Of a stretch of DNA of 64,000 nt, positions 63,923 through 64,000 are shown piece by piece. The translations under genes were made by a program, and so were the position numbers. The stretch comes from Oceanospirillum maris DSM 6286 (GTDB lineage: Bacteria > Pseudomonadota > Gammaproteobacteria > Pseudomonadales > Halomonadaceae), in contig NZ_AUGW01000016.1 of NCBI RefSeq assembly GCF_000422865.1, positions 16,658-80,657 of the forward strand, written 5' to 3'. Each line of letters opens with the position of its first letter. Within the stretch, counting starts at the first letter, position 1. The notes below the pieces were generated by a model, which was not told the origin of the DNA, did no database searches, and worked only from the letters and a program-made list of their open reading frames with translations.

Positions 63923-64000
63923 AATAAATTACCTGAATTTATAAAAGTAAAAGTGCCTGTTAAGGCGATTTTTGCAGAAGAATAGACTTGAACTTAGAAA

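Noticed and set aside
1..64000. CRISPR arrays, insertion sequences, prophage or integrase genes
   Set aside because: No regularly spaced repeats, transposase, integrase or phage structural genes were found on either strand.

Overview
The window looks like chromosomal DNA of a marine gammaproteobacterium of the Oceanospirillales type (Neptunomonas, Amphritea or Neptuniibacter relatives are the best guess; the genus cannot be fixed from sequence reading alone). The support is gammaproteobacterial synteny (rpsP-rimM-trmD-rplS next to ffh, a ypjD-like gene and a CNNM/CBS gene; purL next to mltF; dsbC-hom-thrC near recJ), a Na+-pumping oxaloacetate decarboxylase (oadGAB), ectoine catabolism genes and chemotaxis receptors. 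Gene density is high and most genes are core. I see no rRNA, phage, insertion sequence or CRISPR array. There is one tRNA gene with a CAU anticodon.

Layout. 1-5.2 kb: the 3' part of a Cache-type chemoreceptor gene, greB, a methionine-salvage operon (mtnB-mtnD-mtnC, minus strand) and trmO. 5.2-6.5 kb: a cold-shock gene, the tRNA and an OsmC-type peroxiredoxin. 6.6-9.5 kb: a three-gene minus-strand operon for a MotA/ExbB-type channel with a long tail (ZorA-like), a MotB/OmpA-type partner (ZorB-like) and a small unrecognised Cys/His protein. 9.7-13.1 kb: oadG-oadA-oadB. 13.5-18.9 kb: dusC, a DUF2892 protein, and a run of RNA-modification genes (cmoM-rsmC-cmoA-cmoB) that contains the late steps of the wobble-uridine cmo5U34 pathway. 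19.2-20.1 kb: a porin. 20.5-28.4 kb: dsbC, hom and thrC, then a YejM/PbgA-like membrane sulfatase-fold protein translationally coupled to recJ. 28.7-35.1 kb: rplS-trmD-rimM-rpsP, ffh, a CcsA/YpjD-type membrane protein and a CNNM/CBS protein. 35.1-37.9 kb: an esterase, a GNAT acetyltransferase and a voltage-gated-type K+ channel.

37.9-40.6 kb holds a bufferin-type RiPP cluster on the minus strand: a DUF2282 precursor with four cysteines, a DUF692 multinuclear iron oxidase, a DUF2063 partner and a DoxX-like membrane protein. It is followed by a chemoreceptor (41-42.9 kb) and a two-gene cassette (DUF3037 plus a HipA-like kinase, 43.0-44.5 kb) bracketed by identical hairpin copies. Then come purL, mltF, an MbnP/MbnH metallo-mystery pair with an outer-membrane barrel protein (50.5-53.9 kb), and tadA. 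54.5-61.0 kb carries an orphan periplasmic binding protein and ectoine catabolism genes (doeB2, doeD, doeA, doeC) with a GntR-type palindrome in the promoter region. The window ends with rhlE, ytfJ and a second cold-shock gene.

The most interesting parts are the ZorAB-like operon with its unrecognised third gene, the HipA-like/DUF3037 cassette between duplicated terminators, and two separate copper-type systems (bufferin and MbnP/MbnH) within about 16 kb. Operon starts were refined where a ribosome binding site or a terminator decided the matter.
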